NCBI GenBank assembly: GCA_030267565.1
Contig: BRXU01000048.1
Location: 372,001 to 436,000 of the forward strand
Reading direction: 5' to 3'
Length of the DNA stretch: 64,000 nucleotides
Origin: Pleodorina starrii
Lineage: Eukaryota > Chlorophyta > Chlorophyceae > Chlamydomonadales > Volvocaceae
Position numbers and translations under genes: made by a program. Below the pieces are notes generated by a model. That model searched no databases, was not told the origin of the DNA, and was given only the letters and a program-made list of their open reading frames with translations. Of the stretch, positions 11,181 to 23,900 are shown in pieces (within the stretch, counting starts at the first letter, position 1; every line of letters starts with the position of its first letter).

Positions 11181-14100
11181 TCACTGCCGTGGCCTCACAG
11201 CCGCCTCCAGTGCGTCGAGTCGGGCCGCCATAGCCTGCAAACAAATGCGGTATTTTTGAATACGGATCGGACGCGTGTCCAAACTCCCGCGACTGCCTAG
11301 GTCACATGGCTGCTGACAGTACACAATGCACGGAAGCGCAATTCGGTACCGTCACCGGTACTACCGGTAGTTGGGAAGGAGCCCAGTAACGTGAAACTGT
11401 CCGCAGGCAGGCAAAAGCACGAACGATGGAATCGCGCCTGGCCACAATACCGGTAACCTCCTGTCCGCGCTTGTCCGCCGCCCGCGTGCCATACGGGACA
11501 CCTGCGGTCTCTCCTGGAGACAATACCGTCACCAGCTTGGTCCCGCTCCCGAGCAGACTGGGCCATGAACCCCATTCCTAGCAAAGGGTGGGGTCATCAG
11601 CCCGCGCCATCTCCCTTTTTCTTGGTAATGGGCTGCCAAGGTCGCGAGTACCCTCGGCTCTCCCCTCCGCGCGCGCGAGAGGGAGAGGCACTGCCGTACC
11701 TGCAGGCTGCCTTCCAACCTGTCCATCCGCGAATCCACGTGGCGCCGAAACCCCGCCAGCAGCTCGGCCAACTGCCCAACCACCGCGGCGACGATGGCGT
11801 CGGCTGCCGCCGCCGGAGCGGCCTCGGGTGCCGCTGCTTCTGCCCCCTCGCTTCCTGCGACCGGGGCCGAGCCCGCCGTAGCGGGACTGCTGGCGGACGC
11901 CTCGGCTGCAGCGGGCGCAGTAATTGCGGTTGCGGTTGCCGTTGCGGTTGGGATCACGACAGCGTCAGGTGCTACAGCCGCGGCCCCACCCACCGCCGGC
12001 GCGGCGGCAGCGGTCTCGGCGGCTGCGGCTGCGGCGGTCAATGGCGGCGACAGCGGATGCGCAGACGCCACCAGCCTAGCCACCTTTTGATTCACGGGTC
12101 GGACCGCGCGGCCGAACCCAAAGATCCCTCCGCCCGCCGGCGGCGATTCCACCTCCCCAACCATCAACACCATCAGCGCCTCCGTCGCCTCCCCCGTCTG
12201 CGCGACCTGCACTCCCGCGGGATGCCCGCGTCCCTCCCGCCCGCCAGCCGCGCCGGCAGCCGCGGCGCCGCCGCCGGCCGCCCTGCTTAGCGACGGCGCC
12301 AGCACCGCCGCCAGACCGCGCAGGCGGCCTCGGCCGGCGGCGACCACTTCGTGCGGCCAGGCGGGCGTGAGGCGGGCCAGCTGGGTCAGGCCGCCGCGCG
12401 CTGTCAGTCGGAACGCGGACACGGCCGGCGGGCCCAGGCTGCTGGCCACCAGCACCAGCTCCCCACAGCAGCTCAGCAGGTCAGGCCGCGGCAGGTGCAG
12501 CGGTGCCAAGCTGCGAAACTCGCCACCGCCGCCGCCATCGTCGCCTCCGCCTCCGCCGGCTGGAGGATGGGAGGCCGCCGCGGTGCCGGCGCCTGGGGCC
12601 GGGCCTCCCAGCACGTGAGGAGACGCGGCCGGGCCCGCCTGGCTGTCGGAGCCGGCTGCGAGGAGGGCGATGCGGCCGGGCCAGACGACGCAGAGCGCGC
12701 TGGCGGCAGATGCGGCCGTTGCGCCGGCCAGGGAGGGCGCTGCCTCCGCCGCTCCCAGCAGGAGCTGCCGGGCTGCCGTTGCCGCCGCCTCCCCCTTGGA
12801 GCCTGCCCTTGCAGCCAGCCCGCTGGCGCCGAGCTTGTCGTCCGCATCCGCACCCGCACCCGCATCCAGGCTGAGACCGAGAGAGATGTTGAATAGGCTC
12901 GCGAGGGAGGGGGTAGATGCCACGTCCTGGCCCCCGCCCCCGCCCCCGCCCCGCTGCGTCAGGCCGGACCCTGAAGCCGTCAACCCGCCGCGCAAGTCAA
13001 TCACCTGCGCCCCGTGCTGCTGTTGCCCCTGCTGCTGTTGATGTTCCCCCTCCGCCCGCTGACACTCCTGCTGCTGGTGCTCCAGGGAGCCTGAGACGCC
13101 GCTGCGGCCCTCATCATCCCCATCACCCCGGCCCGCCCCAGCCGGCGCCCCTTCCCCGCCCCCGCTCCCTGACCCTGCCGGGCACTCCACGGCTGGCGCC
13201 GCGGTTGGCGCCGGCGATTGGTACGACAACGCCAGGCCGGCCTCAGTGGTGGCTAATACGCTGCCGTACGGCCCAAGCGACACGGCGCAGAGCGGCCCCG
13301 GCACCCCCAGCAGCAGCGTGCGACGGCTGGCTGGGGCCAACGGCGGCAGCCTGGCGCCGCCGCCGCCGCCGCCGTAGTCAATGATGCACCCATCACCACC
13401 GGCTGCGCCCGCCATTGCCGCCGCCACCGCCGACCTCAGCGCCGCAGCGGACCATGAGATTAGCTCCAGCTCCGGACCCCAGCCCACCACCAGCGTCAGC
13501 GCATCGCTCTCAGCCGACGCGGCTCCGAAACTCGGACCTGCCGCCTCGTGCAATACGGCACCCCGCGCCTCGCCCACCCAAGCCACGTGGCACTGCACCG
13601 ACCTGCACAGCTGCCCGGCCGCCGTGCCGTGGCCAACCGCGCCCGGGGGTGGCAGCCTGGACAGCTGCAGCAGCATCCACCCAGGGTCGAGGTCTGCCTC
13701 TGCTGCTGCTATGGGCGCCGCTGCTGCTGCTGCTGCTGCAGACGTCGTTGTCGCTGCCGCTTCCGAGGCGGCTGCGGCTGCTGGGGGTCCAGTTGCTGCT
13801 GCGGTTGGGGGATCCGTTGGAGAAATTGGCTGCGTTCCAGGGGTAGAGGTCGGAGCCTGAGAAGCGAGGTGTGGACGGACGTAGTCGCTGGTGGCGCTCC
13901 CGCCGGCGGGGGGGCCATGGCCGCAGGCGTCGGCTCCGGAACCGCCATCGTTCGGGTTCATGTCGTGGGGGCCTGGACCGGGGCATGGGTGGCACAGTAC
14001 CAGGCGCACCTCCGCCTGAGGTGGTGCGGGGGGGGGAGGGTAAGGTAAGCGCGCAACACCAGTACTGCACCACTACCAAAGATGTGGGTACCGATATTCC

Positions 14101-14722
14101 ACCCGTGTTGCGCCAGGAGGGAAAGATAGGCGCAGGGCGGCCGTTGGCACCTGGCAGTTGCCGTTGGCTTTATACATTCGGCACGCTACGGCGGATGTTG
14201 TTCTTGCGCCCGCCAAGACACGATGTCCTGAAACCACGTGACATGACGGGGTGGTCCGGCATGCTGATGTACAAGACCTCCCACCTGGCAAATGGCCGCC
14301 AGCAGGCCGCTTCTCTCCGGGTGCCAGGACGCCCCCAGCCAACGGTGCGGCTCGGCCGACGACAGCTCTCCCCGCCGGCGTGCCGGTTGAACCACGTCAG
14401 TGCTCAGCTCCCATGAAGTTACTTGGAGTGTGCAGCCTTTCGCCAGAGCAACCAGCGCTGGACCACCTTCCGGCGCCGGCGACACAGTCACGAAAGACAC
14501 AGGGGGCGCGGTCCCTGTCCCTTCAGATTGCGCGAATGCTGCAACGCCTTCTCCCATCCTTGACGCGTCGTGGAGGAGCGAGATGCTGGAAGAGCCGTCC
14601 GAGAGGACGAGACGGGAGCGCAGATCTGAGGCCAGCAGTAGGGATCCACGTGGAATCGTAGATTCTTCGGCCACAGTCATAACACAAAAGGCTGGAAGCG
14701 TGACATTCCCCGAACGCGCCAT
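11181..14722 (-). CDS. large Ala/Gly-rich protein, possible beta-propeller with C-terminal coiled coil
   Basis: Three exons, 14722-14285, 14015-11700 and 11234-11181, all join in phase 0 (935 residues). The N-terminal part holds spaced beta-strand-like segments that resemble degenerate WD40 blades, for example LLLASDLRSRLVL, GASWHPERSGLLAAI, SLGPYGSVLATTEAGLAL and LVLVASSLGPPAVSAFRL. Gly/Ala/Gln low-complexity insertions separate them. The C-terminus (LAELLAGFRRHVDSRMDRLEG, continued by the 17-codon last exon AMAARLDALEAAV) is a heptad coiled coil that spans the last splice junction. That continuity supports the tiny last exon. I do not recognise a family. The gene lies upstream of the E2 gene on the same strand. 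The single 2.3-kb exon may hide unrecognised introns. Confidence 0.65.
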
Positions 14723-14798
14723 TCCGTAACGACTGCTGCAGCGAAAGGGCCAGTCGCGACTGAAGAAAGATTTAATAGTTGGTTATGTTGATGTAATC

Positions 14799-14859
14799 AG
14801 AAATCAAGAAAGCACTTGTACACGCTTGAAGAAATCAAGAAAGCACTTGTACACGCTTG
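14799..14859. repeat. 30-bp tandem direct repeat
   Basis: A 30-bp unit beginning AGAAATCAAGAAAGCACTTG at 14799-14828 is repeated at 14830-14859. It sits between the start of the 935-residue gene and the second dispersed-repeat copy. Confidence 0.8.
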
Positions 14860-14892
14860 GTGTAAACTTGTTTGATTGTGCAGACAGCAAAA

Positions 14893-16150
14893 CGGTTGGA
14901 TTCATGCTGGATTTACATGACACATTATTACGTTATCACTTTACAGGAAACGTGGTCACTTCGCATGGGGTAACGGGTCCGTTACACGTTACGTGGCCAA
15001 AAAGTCTAACGTGGCCCCAGGGGGGGGGGGGTAATTGACCAAACGTTGATCCCTCGCCCCGTTACAGCCAGTACAACCTCATTTTTTAGCATGGTTTTGA
15101 TTTCCTTCAAGACCAATCGTTCAGTTATGTCATATACTTGGTATAACAAGCGCCGGCTTGGTATAACGAAAATCGGAGACACATTGCATGCTTGGAAAGT
15201 ATGCACCGTCTGAAAAGTCAATCAAGGCATACGTACAAGAAGAGAGCTGCGCCGTAAACCTTGTAAACCATGTAAACCATGCGCCGTACTTTGGCCACCC
15301 GAAAGTGATGAAAGTACGACATCAGCTCCCCGTAGCATTGTTCCCCGTTGTTTTCTCGCCTTTTCGTGTTTGTTTGGCGGTTCAGCGGTACTTATCGTCG
15401 GCGATCTCCATCGCGTTCCCACTGCGAACTTCTCGCCAAACATACTACCGGTACATGACGAATGGCAACTCCGCACAAGCGCAGCGGCAGCAGAGCACTG
15501 CTCCTATGCACTATGCTCAAGCCAGGCATGTGTCCGGAATCAAGGCTCCCACGTGTCATGCTGAGTATCGCGTCATCATCTATCACCGCATTGACTTTCA
15601 AATCTGCAACATAGCGCGCGAGCTCGAAGAGTGCTATATCACGCACGGCCTTGATGTCCTCTGCTTGTTTAATGCAATCCCGTGCTACGCGTATTTGCTC
15701 AGAGAACTGCGTGGTCATGTCCATCTATGAATAGTTGCCTAAGTGACCAAAGCTGCTGGGGCACATATAACGAACCGATATAAGGCCAGGCAGTTATGTG
15801 AATACCTTAGATGATAAGTGCGCGGGAACAGCGCTGGAGAATGCGTGCCGTACTATTTTCCAAAATAGTACGACCTACAAGCGCACCGGTCCCTCACCAC
15901 GGCCGGCAGCTCGGCACTCCCGAATGAGTTTCGCTGCCGGTTAGTTCTGTATAAAGTCAACATGGATCTTGACAAGGCGCTGCTGCTTCTCGACAAGACA
16001 CAGTGGTCGGTCAGGCCGAGCTTCCGAGAGCCATGCAGACGCCGCGCAGGGCCTTCCGCGGTCGTAGCCGCTCGCCGACGCCGCACAACTTTAGTATAAT
16101 CAATATGCAAACAATGAGCGCGAAGAGACCGCCATCGAGGGCTTGACGTA
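14893..16150 (+). repeat. dispersed repeat family, copy B (longer form)
   Basis: 14893-15133 matches positions 22-240, and 15672-16150 matches 245-720. The middle segment 15134-15671 is absent from copy A. Part of it (about 15276-15395) is found in the spacer of the 58310-59435 inverted repeat and, inverted, at 1021-1100. The hairpin at 15849-15872 and the MDLDKALLLLDK start (ATG at 15961) are conserved. The longer form is the better guide to the complete element. No terminal repeats could be set with confidence. Confidence 0.75.
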
Positions 16151-16166
16151 CGTGAGGTAACGTAAC

Positions 16167-16660
16167 GTGTCATGTAAGTTGGCTAAGGTTTGGGATATTG
16201 TTGTGCTGGCGGCAATGGTAGCGCTGGAACGAGGGCGGCAGTTGCTTTACAAGTCCCGGGCAGCCGCGCCCGATCAAGGTTTTTGCGATCGAGTAGGGAT
16301 TAGTATCGAAGCAGCTTTTTGGGAGCGCCTACGCTGTTTTGCGCTCGTTAGAGACGCCCGCGCGAACTGGGATGATGTCCCAAGCACCCACCCTTTCCTC
16401 CACACGGACGCGAACGGCCATATCCGTGCCAGGCTGCCACATTAGGCAGTGCCCTAGCACTAACCGGTGGGTCCCATGGGACCAACCCTCCCTCAATGAT
16501 GAGCGGACACGAGGAAGGGTGCTGGCCTGCAGTCGGCAGGCCCGTGAGGTTCTGAGTTGACTCAGAATGCGCCAGTGCAGGACCCTAGTGGTCCCTCATT
16601 GTAACTCTCGCATCCTAAGGGCTCGGAGAGTGACTGTTGGCCTGGACAAGGAAAAAAATA
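16167..16660 (+). mobile_element. 5'-truncated LINE-like fragment (C-terminal ORF end plus 3' UTR)
   Basis: The frame 16167-16445 (92 codons) reads VALERGRQLLYKSR, then AAFWERLRCFALVRDARANW, then THPFLHTDANGHIRARLP and a stop. From memory, the order AL-x-x-GR, FW-x-x-L, W, HPF-x-x-x-x-G resembles the C-terminal end of non-LTR retrotransposon polyproteins in volvocine algae. The stop is followed by about 190 bp containing six small hairpins and then an A-rich run (16650-16658), as expected of a LINE 3' end. It starts where dispersed-repeat copy B stops. No reverse transcriptase motifs remain. Confidence 0.45.
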
Positions 16661-19026
16661 CTATGATGCATTCGCCAAACTTAGATTTGGGTTGTAGGCA
16701 AGTGAAATCGCAAGAATCAACGCTCAGTAAGTCTTCGGTGCCGGTGGCGGTTAGTCCGGTACTTGGTTGCAACCTAGCTCCTTACAGCAAGTCAGCAACT
16801 GAGTGCCGGCCCGGGCCGGCCGCTCGTGTCCGCATGGACCGGCCGATCCGAGCCATCCGAATAACACGGAAAACAGCAACACAGTGCACCGCAATCCTCG
16901 CATAAACTATGACAACACAGAGACAAACACCCAAACGCTGAGCACGTAGAACATACCAAACCGCAACACGACAGGTTGGTTCATTGGGCCTACTAGTACC
17001 CGCAGAAAATCAGCTCGCGGAGTTCATTTGAGGCAAAGCCTTGCGGGTTCATGCCGGAGCGGACAGCCGCGTCCTCTGGCCCCTTCATTTCACGCACCCT
17101 GCTGCGATACATTTTTCTCCCCCAATCCACGCGGGCAACGGCCAAGACGCGCAATCTTCTGGCGTCCCCCACAATGCAAAATACGTCGACATGCAGCTTT
17201 AGAGATTCTTCTGGACCCATCACCGTCCTCCGTCAGACGTATGTCAAAAGCCCCCACGCAACTCCATCAAACCCGCGGGCCGCAGGGACAGTGGCCACAT
17301 CTGTCCAAGCACCTGGTGGCGACCGAGCCGCCCCGTTCGTCCAATCGCCCCCAAACAGCAAACAGGGGCAAAATGTAAGGATTGTCCACCATTGCCGTAT
17401 GCAAAGCACAAAAACTGTCTGCCTGCCGTGCAGAATAACGCGCCTACCAGCGCTTGTTGGCAGCTGTTCGATAACGCTGCGTTGGCAACCGCCCCCTTTC
17501 CGCCTTTCCTTAGGCCCGCCAATCAAACCTCCGTACCAACGTATCGCTGGACAAAATAAGTGGCGCTGTGATGCCGCGAAACCCTTCGATTGAGGCTTCG
17601 TGATATATTACCCAAAGACATAATACTCGTCATCAACGCCTGCCAACTCCGACCGTGCCTCTGTCCTCCCTAAAAAGACAAAACGCGACGCAAACGGCTG
17701 GCTGGTTGCCATACATATAACAGGCTCCAACCCACCGCATCGTCCGACCCGTCACAGCGCGCAGTGCGGAGCTGAGGGGCGACGAGCGCCCAGGGCCCGG
17801 CAACCAGCACACAAAGTCGCAGAGTATAGATGCCGTAACACAACTCGCGTTGCTCAGGCAGCAGCGGGTCCTGCCAAAGGGTTTACGGGGAAGGCGACGG
17901 CGCCTTCAAAACTCCACCGGCAAAAAGCGGCCCCGCGCCCAAAGGAACCAAGCCCGCCGGCATTTCCTTCCAAGAGAAGAAAATGTTATAGATGGGTAAA
18001 TATGACAATGCTAAGGCTGTACAGTCGTACAAGCCTTGCCACGTGTGGCCGCAGCTCGCATGACGCAAGCACTATCTCCGCACCCCCTCCACATTCGCTC
18101 TCCAGGCCCGCACTGCATAGAAGACTCGCCAGTGCGTGTCGTGATGGCCCCAGCTAGCCCATAATGCCCAGACACATCGCCGAGCCTCGGCTGCCTGTTA
18201 GGTCTCTTCTATCGCGGGCGCCATGCGCACCTTATCCCACGCGCCGAGCATGGCCGACAGCCAACAGCGAAGGCGCCGGGCGGCCCAAAGGCGTCGCGCA
18301 TCCAACTCGATGGCACACAGAACAAAACGCATAGGCAAGCACCAGAGGCAGAAATTTTGATGCACACGCGCTCAGGCTCGAACCTCACATCGCACACACC
18401 ACTCGCACTGAGGACCCTCTGCGCTCCAGCAAAACAACACCCACACGTTCTCGCTAGAAACGACCAACCGTGCGTCCTTTTGCCGCCGCGAGAAAGCGAA
18501 AAAGCGACGGCGCGGTGCGCGCTACGATGCGCGAGCGCTCGAGCCCAGCACACCACACTCGCCGCCCAGCCGCTCTGCTAGCGCCATGGTGAGGCATCAC
18601 AACTCCCGAACCCCCAGTTCTCATCTGTTCAAAGACCACGGGTATCCAAACCCGCACGGGACGAACAATGAGAGCACTGACAAACAGACCAACTCGATTT
18701 TGCATAAGAAAACGTACGCGCGACCCAGTCGTTTACGCGTTAAGCAACACACCCGTTCGCATGCGACCCCGCAGACCAATATAAAGTTCCCGCTGGCACT
18801 TGCTCCTGCGCAACCCCACGGCACGAACGGGCGGGCGTCAACCCGTATATGTCCAATCCCCCGAGGGCCATCAAACGACCAGCTTTCGGACGCGTCTGCA
18901 CTCCACCCACGACCGCCTCGGTGGAGCTCAGCTGGTGTTTCGTTCCTGGCGCTTGCGGAAGCCTGGTGGGAACCCCCTTCAAACGGAGTCTTTTCCCAAA
19001 CTCGCCTCAAGCCCTTCTTGTGCAGA
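16661..19026. other. no convincing gene
   Basis: Open frames exist on both strands (for example 16993-17223 minus and 17051-17593 plus), but none shows splice-consistent neighbours, a recognisable domain or biased composition. The part nearest 19026 is probably 3' UTR of the plastid membrane protein gene. Confidence 0.35.
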
Positions 19027-20889
19027 TCAGTTTCCTCCAGATCCGCTGCTGCTGCCCGTGTGGCGCGCCACCTTGGCCTCCTTCCGCAGAACCGCGCTGT
19101 GCAGGTGCCAGTAGTCGACAGCATTGATCGCCAGCGCCGCCAGCGCCGGCGCCGCCAGGTTTCCGGTGCCGTGCCACAGCGCCCCGAGCGCCAGCACATC
19201 CAGCGCCGTGATCACGCCGGCCAGCAGCGAAGCCTCACCTTTGGTCTGTAGCCACGCCTGCGCCACGAAGCGGAACGCCTCGGCTGCACGCGAAGCCTCG
19301 ACCGGGCTTGTGTGCAAGTCGGCGGCCATGGTGCGGTAGTACCTGCATTTCGATTCGACAGAGGAAGGCGATGTCGGTCGGACCGCGGGCCGCAGGGGGG
19401 GAGGACGACGGGGTCTTGATCAGGAGAGCGAGCTAACGGCACGCATTAAGAAAAATATTCACAAGTGTATCGTTTGCACTCCCGTCGGTATAATCCTTCT
19501 GGCATACAAGCGCAGGGAGAGCGTCGGGTGGCAAACCGCCAAAGCGCGAACCAGCAAGCGCGCGCGGAGACGCACCTGTCCGCATTCCGCGCCGCAGTCT
19601 GCACCAGCTCGTACTCCTCCTCGCTGACGCTGAGCTCCATGGAGCGGCCCATTGCCGACACCAGCGCCGTCAGCACCAGCGCCAGGGCCGTCAGGTAAGT
19701 GTCATGCGACTGGGCCTCCAGACCAGACCCATTAATTAGCTGCAATCAACGGGCGTCCAGAGGTGCCGAGTGGGTCAGCCATGTTAACGTGGGTTGGGTT
19801 AATAAGGACTGGGTGTATACAGATGCCCGGGTTGCCAGGCACGCACATATAAGCCCTCCGTGGCATGGCGCCTTACCTGACCATACATCGTCACGGCCGC
19901 CATGATACCCGCCTGTCCCGCCGGGAACAGCAGCATGGTCAGCGGCAGAACCTCCAGTGCCATCAGTGTAAACACCTGCCCACGGTCCATGCTCGCCAGC
20001 CAGGGCCGGTGCAACTCCAGCTGGCCGTCGTGGACGTCCTGTTGACACGGACAGCAAACGGCAGCCAATGGGTTGATGGTGGCTATGGGGGTGCTGATTC
20101 ACTGCCGCTGGTAGCCGGGAATCCCGAGCCAGCCGAAATCCTGCTTTGCACGGGAGAACAGTGGCCACGGAAGGGCAGTCGCGCTGTGGAAGTGCTTCTT
20201 CTTCTAGGTCCAACACACCTGCAGGGCAGGTATCGCCTGCGCCGCTGCGGGTGTCCAGCTCCACATGCGGATGGCTGCCATTGGCAAGGCAGCGGCCAGA
20301 CCAACGCCTGCAGCGCCGAGAGTCGCTGACGATGGCCCCAAACCGCCCCAAGGGTCCTGACCCAGAAGGCTGGCAACCACAACAGCGCCGATCGTCACAC
20401 AGCCTCCAAGAATGACGCTGGTCTGCAGCTTTGACTCGGGAGACTCCTGCTCCACCAATGAATTCAGAAGTTCGTCCTCGCCATCGCTGCAAACCACAGA
20501 CGTCGCAGTTGCCATAAAAACTCCCATTCGGTCATTTTTCAAGGCCATGCTTCGCATACATTATCAACCAGAGGCGCGTTGTATGCAACGCGCGAAGTCC
20601 ACGCCTCTACAGTACCGGAGTCGTTGAATCACGGAAAACGCTAAGCTTACCCAACACGTGAGAGCAGTGTTTGAAGGCGCCGCCCAGCAGCTGTAAACGG
20701 GTCCACCGCATTGCTTTTGCTGGCACTTGGGAGGCCAAGCTCATCTTGAACAGCCGGGCAAGAGCACGCCCTGCTGAGCGGAGAGTGGCATAGCTGGCCG
20801 CTAGTCCTCCTGGAAAGACGAGGAGCAGGTGACAGCGGCAAAGCGCCGCTTCCGCTGCGCTGGAGGGTTGTGCTCAGCGATGACGCCAT
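19027..20889 (-). CDS. multi-pass membrane protein, probably plastid-targeted
   Basis: There are five exons: 20889-20651, 20486-20219, 20038-19877, 19709-19576 and 19342-19027. All splice sites are canonical and the phases (2, 0, 0, 2) agree, giving 372 residues. The N-terminal 60 residues (starting MASSLSTTLQRSGSGAL) are rich in Ser/Arg/Ala without acidic residues, like a chloroplast transit peptide. About seven hydrophobic segments follow, including VILGGCVTIGAVVVASLL, VFTLMALEVLPLTMLLF, YLTALALVLTALVSAM and ASLLAGVITALDVLALGAL. The end (ALWHGTGNLAAPALAALAIN) loosely resembles the last conserved helices of CPBP/CAAX-protease-like proteins, but the catalytic EExxxR motif is not seen, so this is only a hint. 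An ATG at 20557 could start a shorter form, but it lies inside the first intron. Confidence 0.7.
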
Positions 20890-20972
20890 TGACGAAAGAA
20901 GCCTTAAAAAGCGGGCGTTTTGCAGCTTCTTCACCCAATGCGGCTCGCGTGGGACCTGGTCAGGCCCTCCCA

Positions 20973-23900
20973 CTAGCTCTGGACGCCCGAAACACCCTGG
21001 ACGCCGTCAAATATGACACACCACTTCGGCTGACCAGGCGTAAATAGATTTTAATAAAACGCTGCAAACTGCACAAGATCCACGGTGTGTTAGAGGCTTG
21101 GCAATTGCGTGTTGTGTCGTCAGGAATTTGCTGATGTGTCGTACGGCATGGCAAGGCTCCTTCGCGCGCTTTGTGCGCCTACGCCATCCCAGATTATTAC
21201 GGGCACATACTGGTGTAAATGAGAAGGAAATAACTGCAGGCATCTTGGAGGCTCTGCAGGAAGATGCAGGCATCTGGCCTGTGACGTTCAGGTGAACGGC
21301 GTGAAGCCAGACGTCTCTGGGGTGCCAATGGAAACAGCGTGAAGATGTGGCGTTAAAAGCTCTGTAAACTACGAAGAGTATTGCTTCACATATTATGAAA
21401 GGCCCCCGGGCGGTGGTCCGGTGTGATTCCACCGGAAACACACCCTGCGAAGCTTCCCCAGCTCAGACCCGCAGCGTTGCCCCAGGCATTGACATGACTG
21501 GCGAGGTGCAGGGGGAGCTGTATAGTCAGATGATTTTCACGGTTGGCCGGCTTGAGTGTTCGCCTGGCTCGGGGGTCCCGCCGTATCTGCGAGCGATGCG
21601 GCTGTCTGGTAACTCGTATGACAATGTCGACGGCCAGTTGCTGCTCATTCAATATGCAATATTTGCAAGCAGCTCGTCAGACGGTCGGACAGTGGCAAAG
21701 GGGGCTGTTAAAAGCTGCACGGTTTGCACGGGTCGGGGGTAGTGGGCTCAAGACCCTCGCGAGGGTAGAGGCAGAGGGCCGGGGGCCCGTGCAATGCTTT
21801 GGGCATGGCGTTTCGATAAACGGGGCGCACCGCATTTTGCCTGGAGGGATGTGGGGGCGGAGCTTGGTGAGCTTTGTCTTGGGGTTTGGCTTGGGTTTGG
21901 GTTGGGTTGGGTTTGGGTTGGTTTTTGGGTTGGGTTGGGGCTGGGTTTTTGGGTTGGGTTGGGGTTGGTTTGGTTTGGGAGAGAAAAGTACCAGCGGCGA
22001 ATATATAGACTTGAGCTTCAACGGCCTCGACGAAGGCCCGGCGTTGCCAACATATCTGTTACTGCTGATGTTGTTACAGTGGGCTCCAGGCCCTTGAATG
22101 GATCAAGCCAGCTGGCCGCCCTGCACTGCAGTGGAAACGACTAGGGCAGAGGGGCGCACTCAGGCTGTACCTGACGCACTAAGCCAAGAACGAGCGAACC
22201 CGGGGGAATTGGCTCGCCCAGCGGCTCCCCATTTTGCGACCTGCCCCGGCTACCACAAGTAAGGGCAGAACGGACATGACAGCTACACGGGTACGCATGC
22301 AGTCCTTGCAGTCCTGCTGAATTCTTTCCATATGCGCGAATTGTGTGGCAGCGGGCCCAGCAGAACTTACCGGCGCATATCGCATGCCGGAGGCGCCAAA
22401 TGATGGAAGTCTGCGCCACCCAGCGGTCCAAGGGGGGGACTTGCTTGTGTGTGAACCTCCCTGCCTGTTCATCCTTGATGAAGCGTTCTATCGCGTGCCA
22501 ATACGTGCCAGTACTTGCGAATGCTTGCTGTCATACACTCGTACTGCGTGCCCTTGCCTGTGGGGCGAATGCAGTGCAAGGCTGCGTGCCAGTTTTGCCA
22601 TGCTGCATTTCACCAGGTTCCGTAGCTGTACTGCCACTGACACTGCCACTGCCGACCGGATGGCAAAGAGGGAGGTATTCTGTTGCGCACGCCGCACAAA
22701 ATCGGAAGGGCGCTACAAAAACGGTCAGGGTCCTGACCCGGTACAACCAGGCTGGTTGCCACGTGCTGCATGGTGAATCCCTACCACCGTAAATTGATCC
22801 GCGGACTCGCGATGCGAAAGGAAATACGTGAGCGAAACGGGCTGCTGGTCTTGTGCGAAGCACGCCGATGAGGCGATACGTGGCGACTCAGCCCCAGGTG
22901 CCAGGTCGGTCTGGGCAGCATGTGTTAAGGCTGAGGTCCGACCTACTGAACTCCCACTGGGGATTGTCACAAAAAGGGCCGGGGGTTGCAGAGCAGAACT
23001 TTCCGTTATCGGTGGCTTTGCCAGAATTCTTTTTGTAACAATCGCACACAGATTAAAGGATATTCAATGTAATTAATTACAAAGGAGCTATATATAATAG
23101 TTAAGGATATTGCCTGATATTGCTCTGTCGGAAACAAAGGGTCAGAACTCAGAAGCTTTACCTCTGTCCGGATAACTTACAATCCCTGAGGATACGTTGC
23201 ATACGTGACCAGGGTCGGGAATAACCCCGCTTATACCCGCCCAATGTGAATCTGTCCTCGAGCCGCATACCATAAGGCCAGAGGCCATTAGGGGCCATTA
23301 GTAATGAGGTCTCTCGTCCGGAAGGGGGCAGAAGATAGGTGCTTGTTGTAATACGGTGTGCCATTCGCAGTGCATATTTAAAAACCAAATGCACCGCCAT
23401 CTTAGCGGAAGAGCGCACTTTATCGCCCCAGCTATTGCCCACACAGACGGTGTCCAGGTAGCAGCGGCGCTTGCACAGAGCGCTACACGCGGACTGGAAA
23501 CGCAGAGGAGTTGAAGGTGTCCCCGAGGAAGGTACGGTATCAGAGCCAGCACACAGCAGCGTAACCAGCGCGTGCAATACAAGTCGAGAGTGACGACCTG
23601 TTGATATCTGAAGGTTTTCTGAGTGAAACGAAGAAAACCAAGGTTTTCTGTGTATTTGCCGAGAGCGTTCTCGGCTGTTCGTTGGCGGTACGGCCTGGCC
23701 GTACCGGTGAGAGCGAAGTGCAAGTCGCGCTGAGCGCGACGGAAAGAGCAATTTCGCGAGTTCATTTAGTCAGTACTGACAGGTTTCCGCTGCGTCTTCT
23801 GCCCATTACACCGCCCCGCGGCAGATAGCGCAGTCGGTTACCAGGCTCGCCTCCTCCCACGGAAGCAAGCATACTCTTCTGCTCGCAGGTACCCGACTCC

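Noticed and set aside
16470..16483. 14-bp palindrome as a member of the GACCC..GGGTC family
   Set aside because: GGTCCCATGGGACC has a different core order and belongs to the hairpin cluster, so it was not counted.
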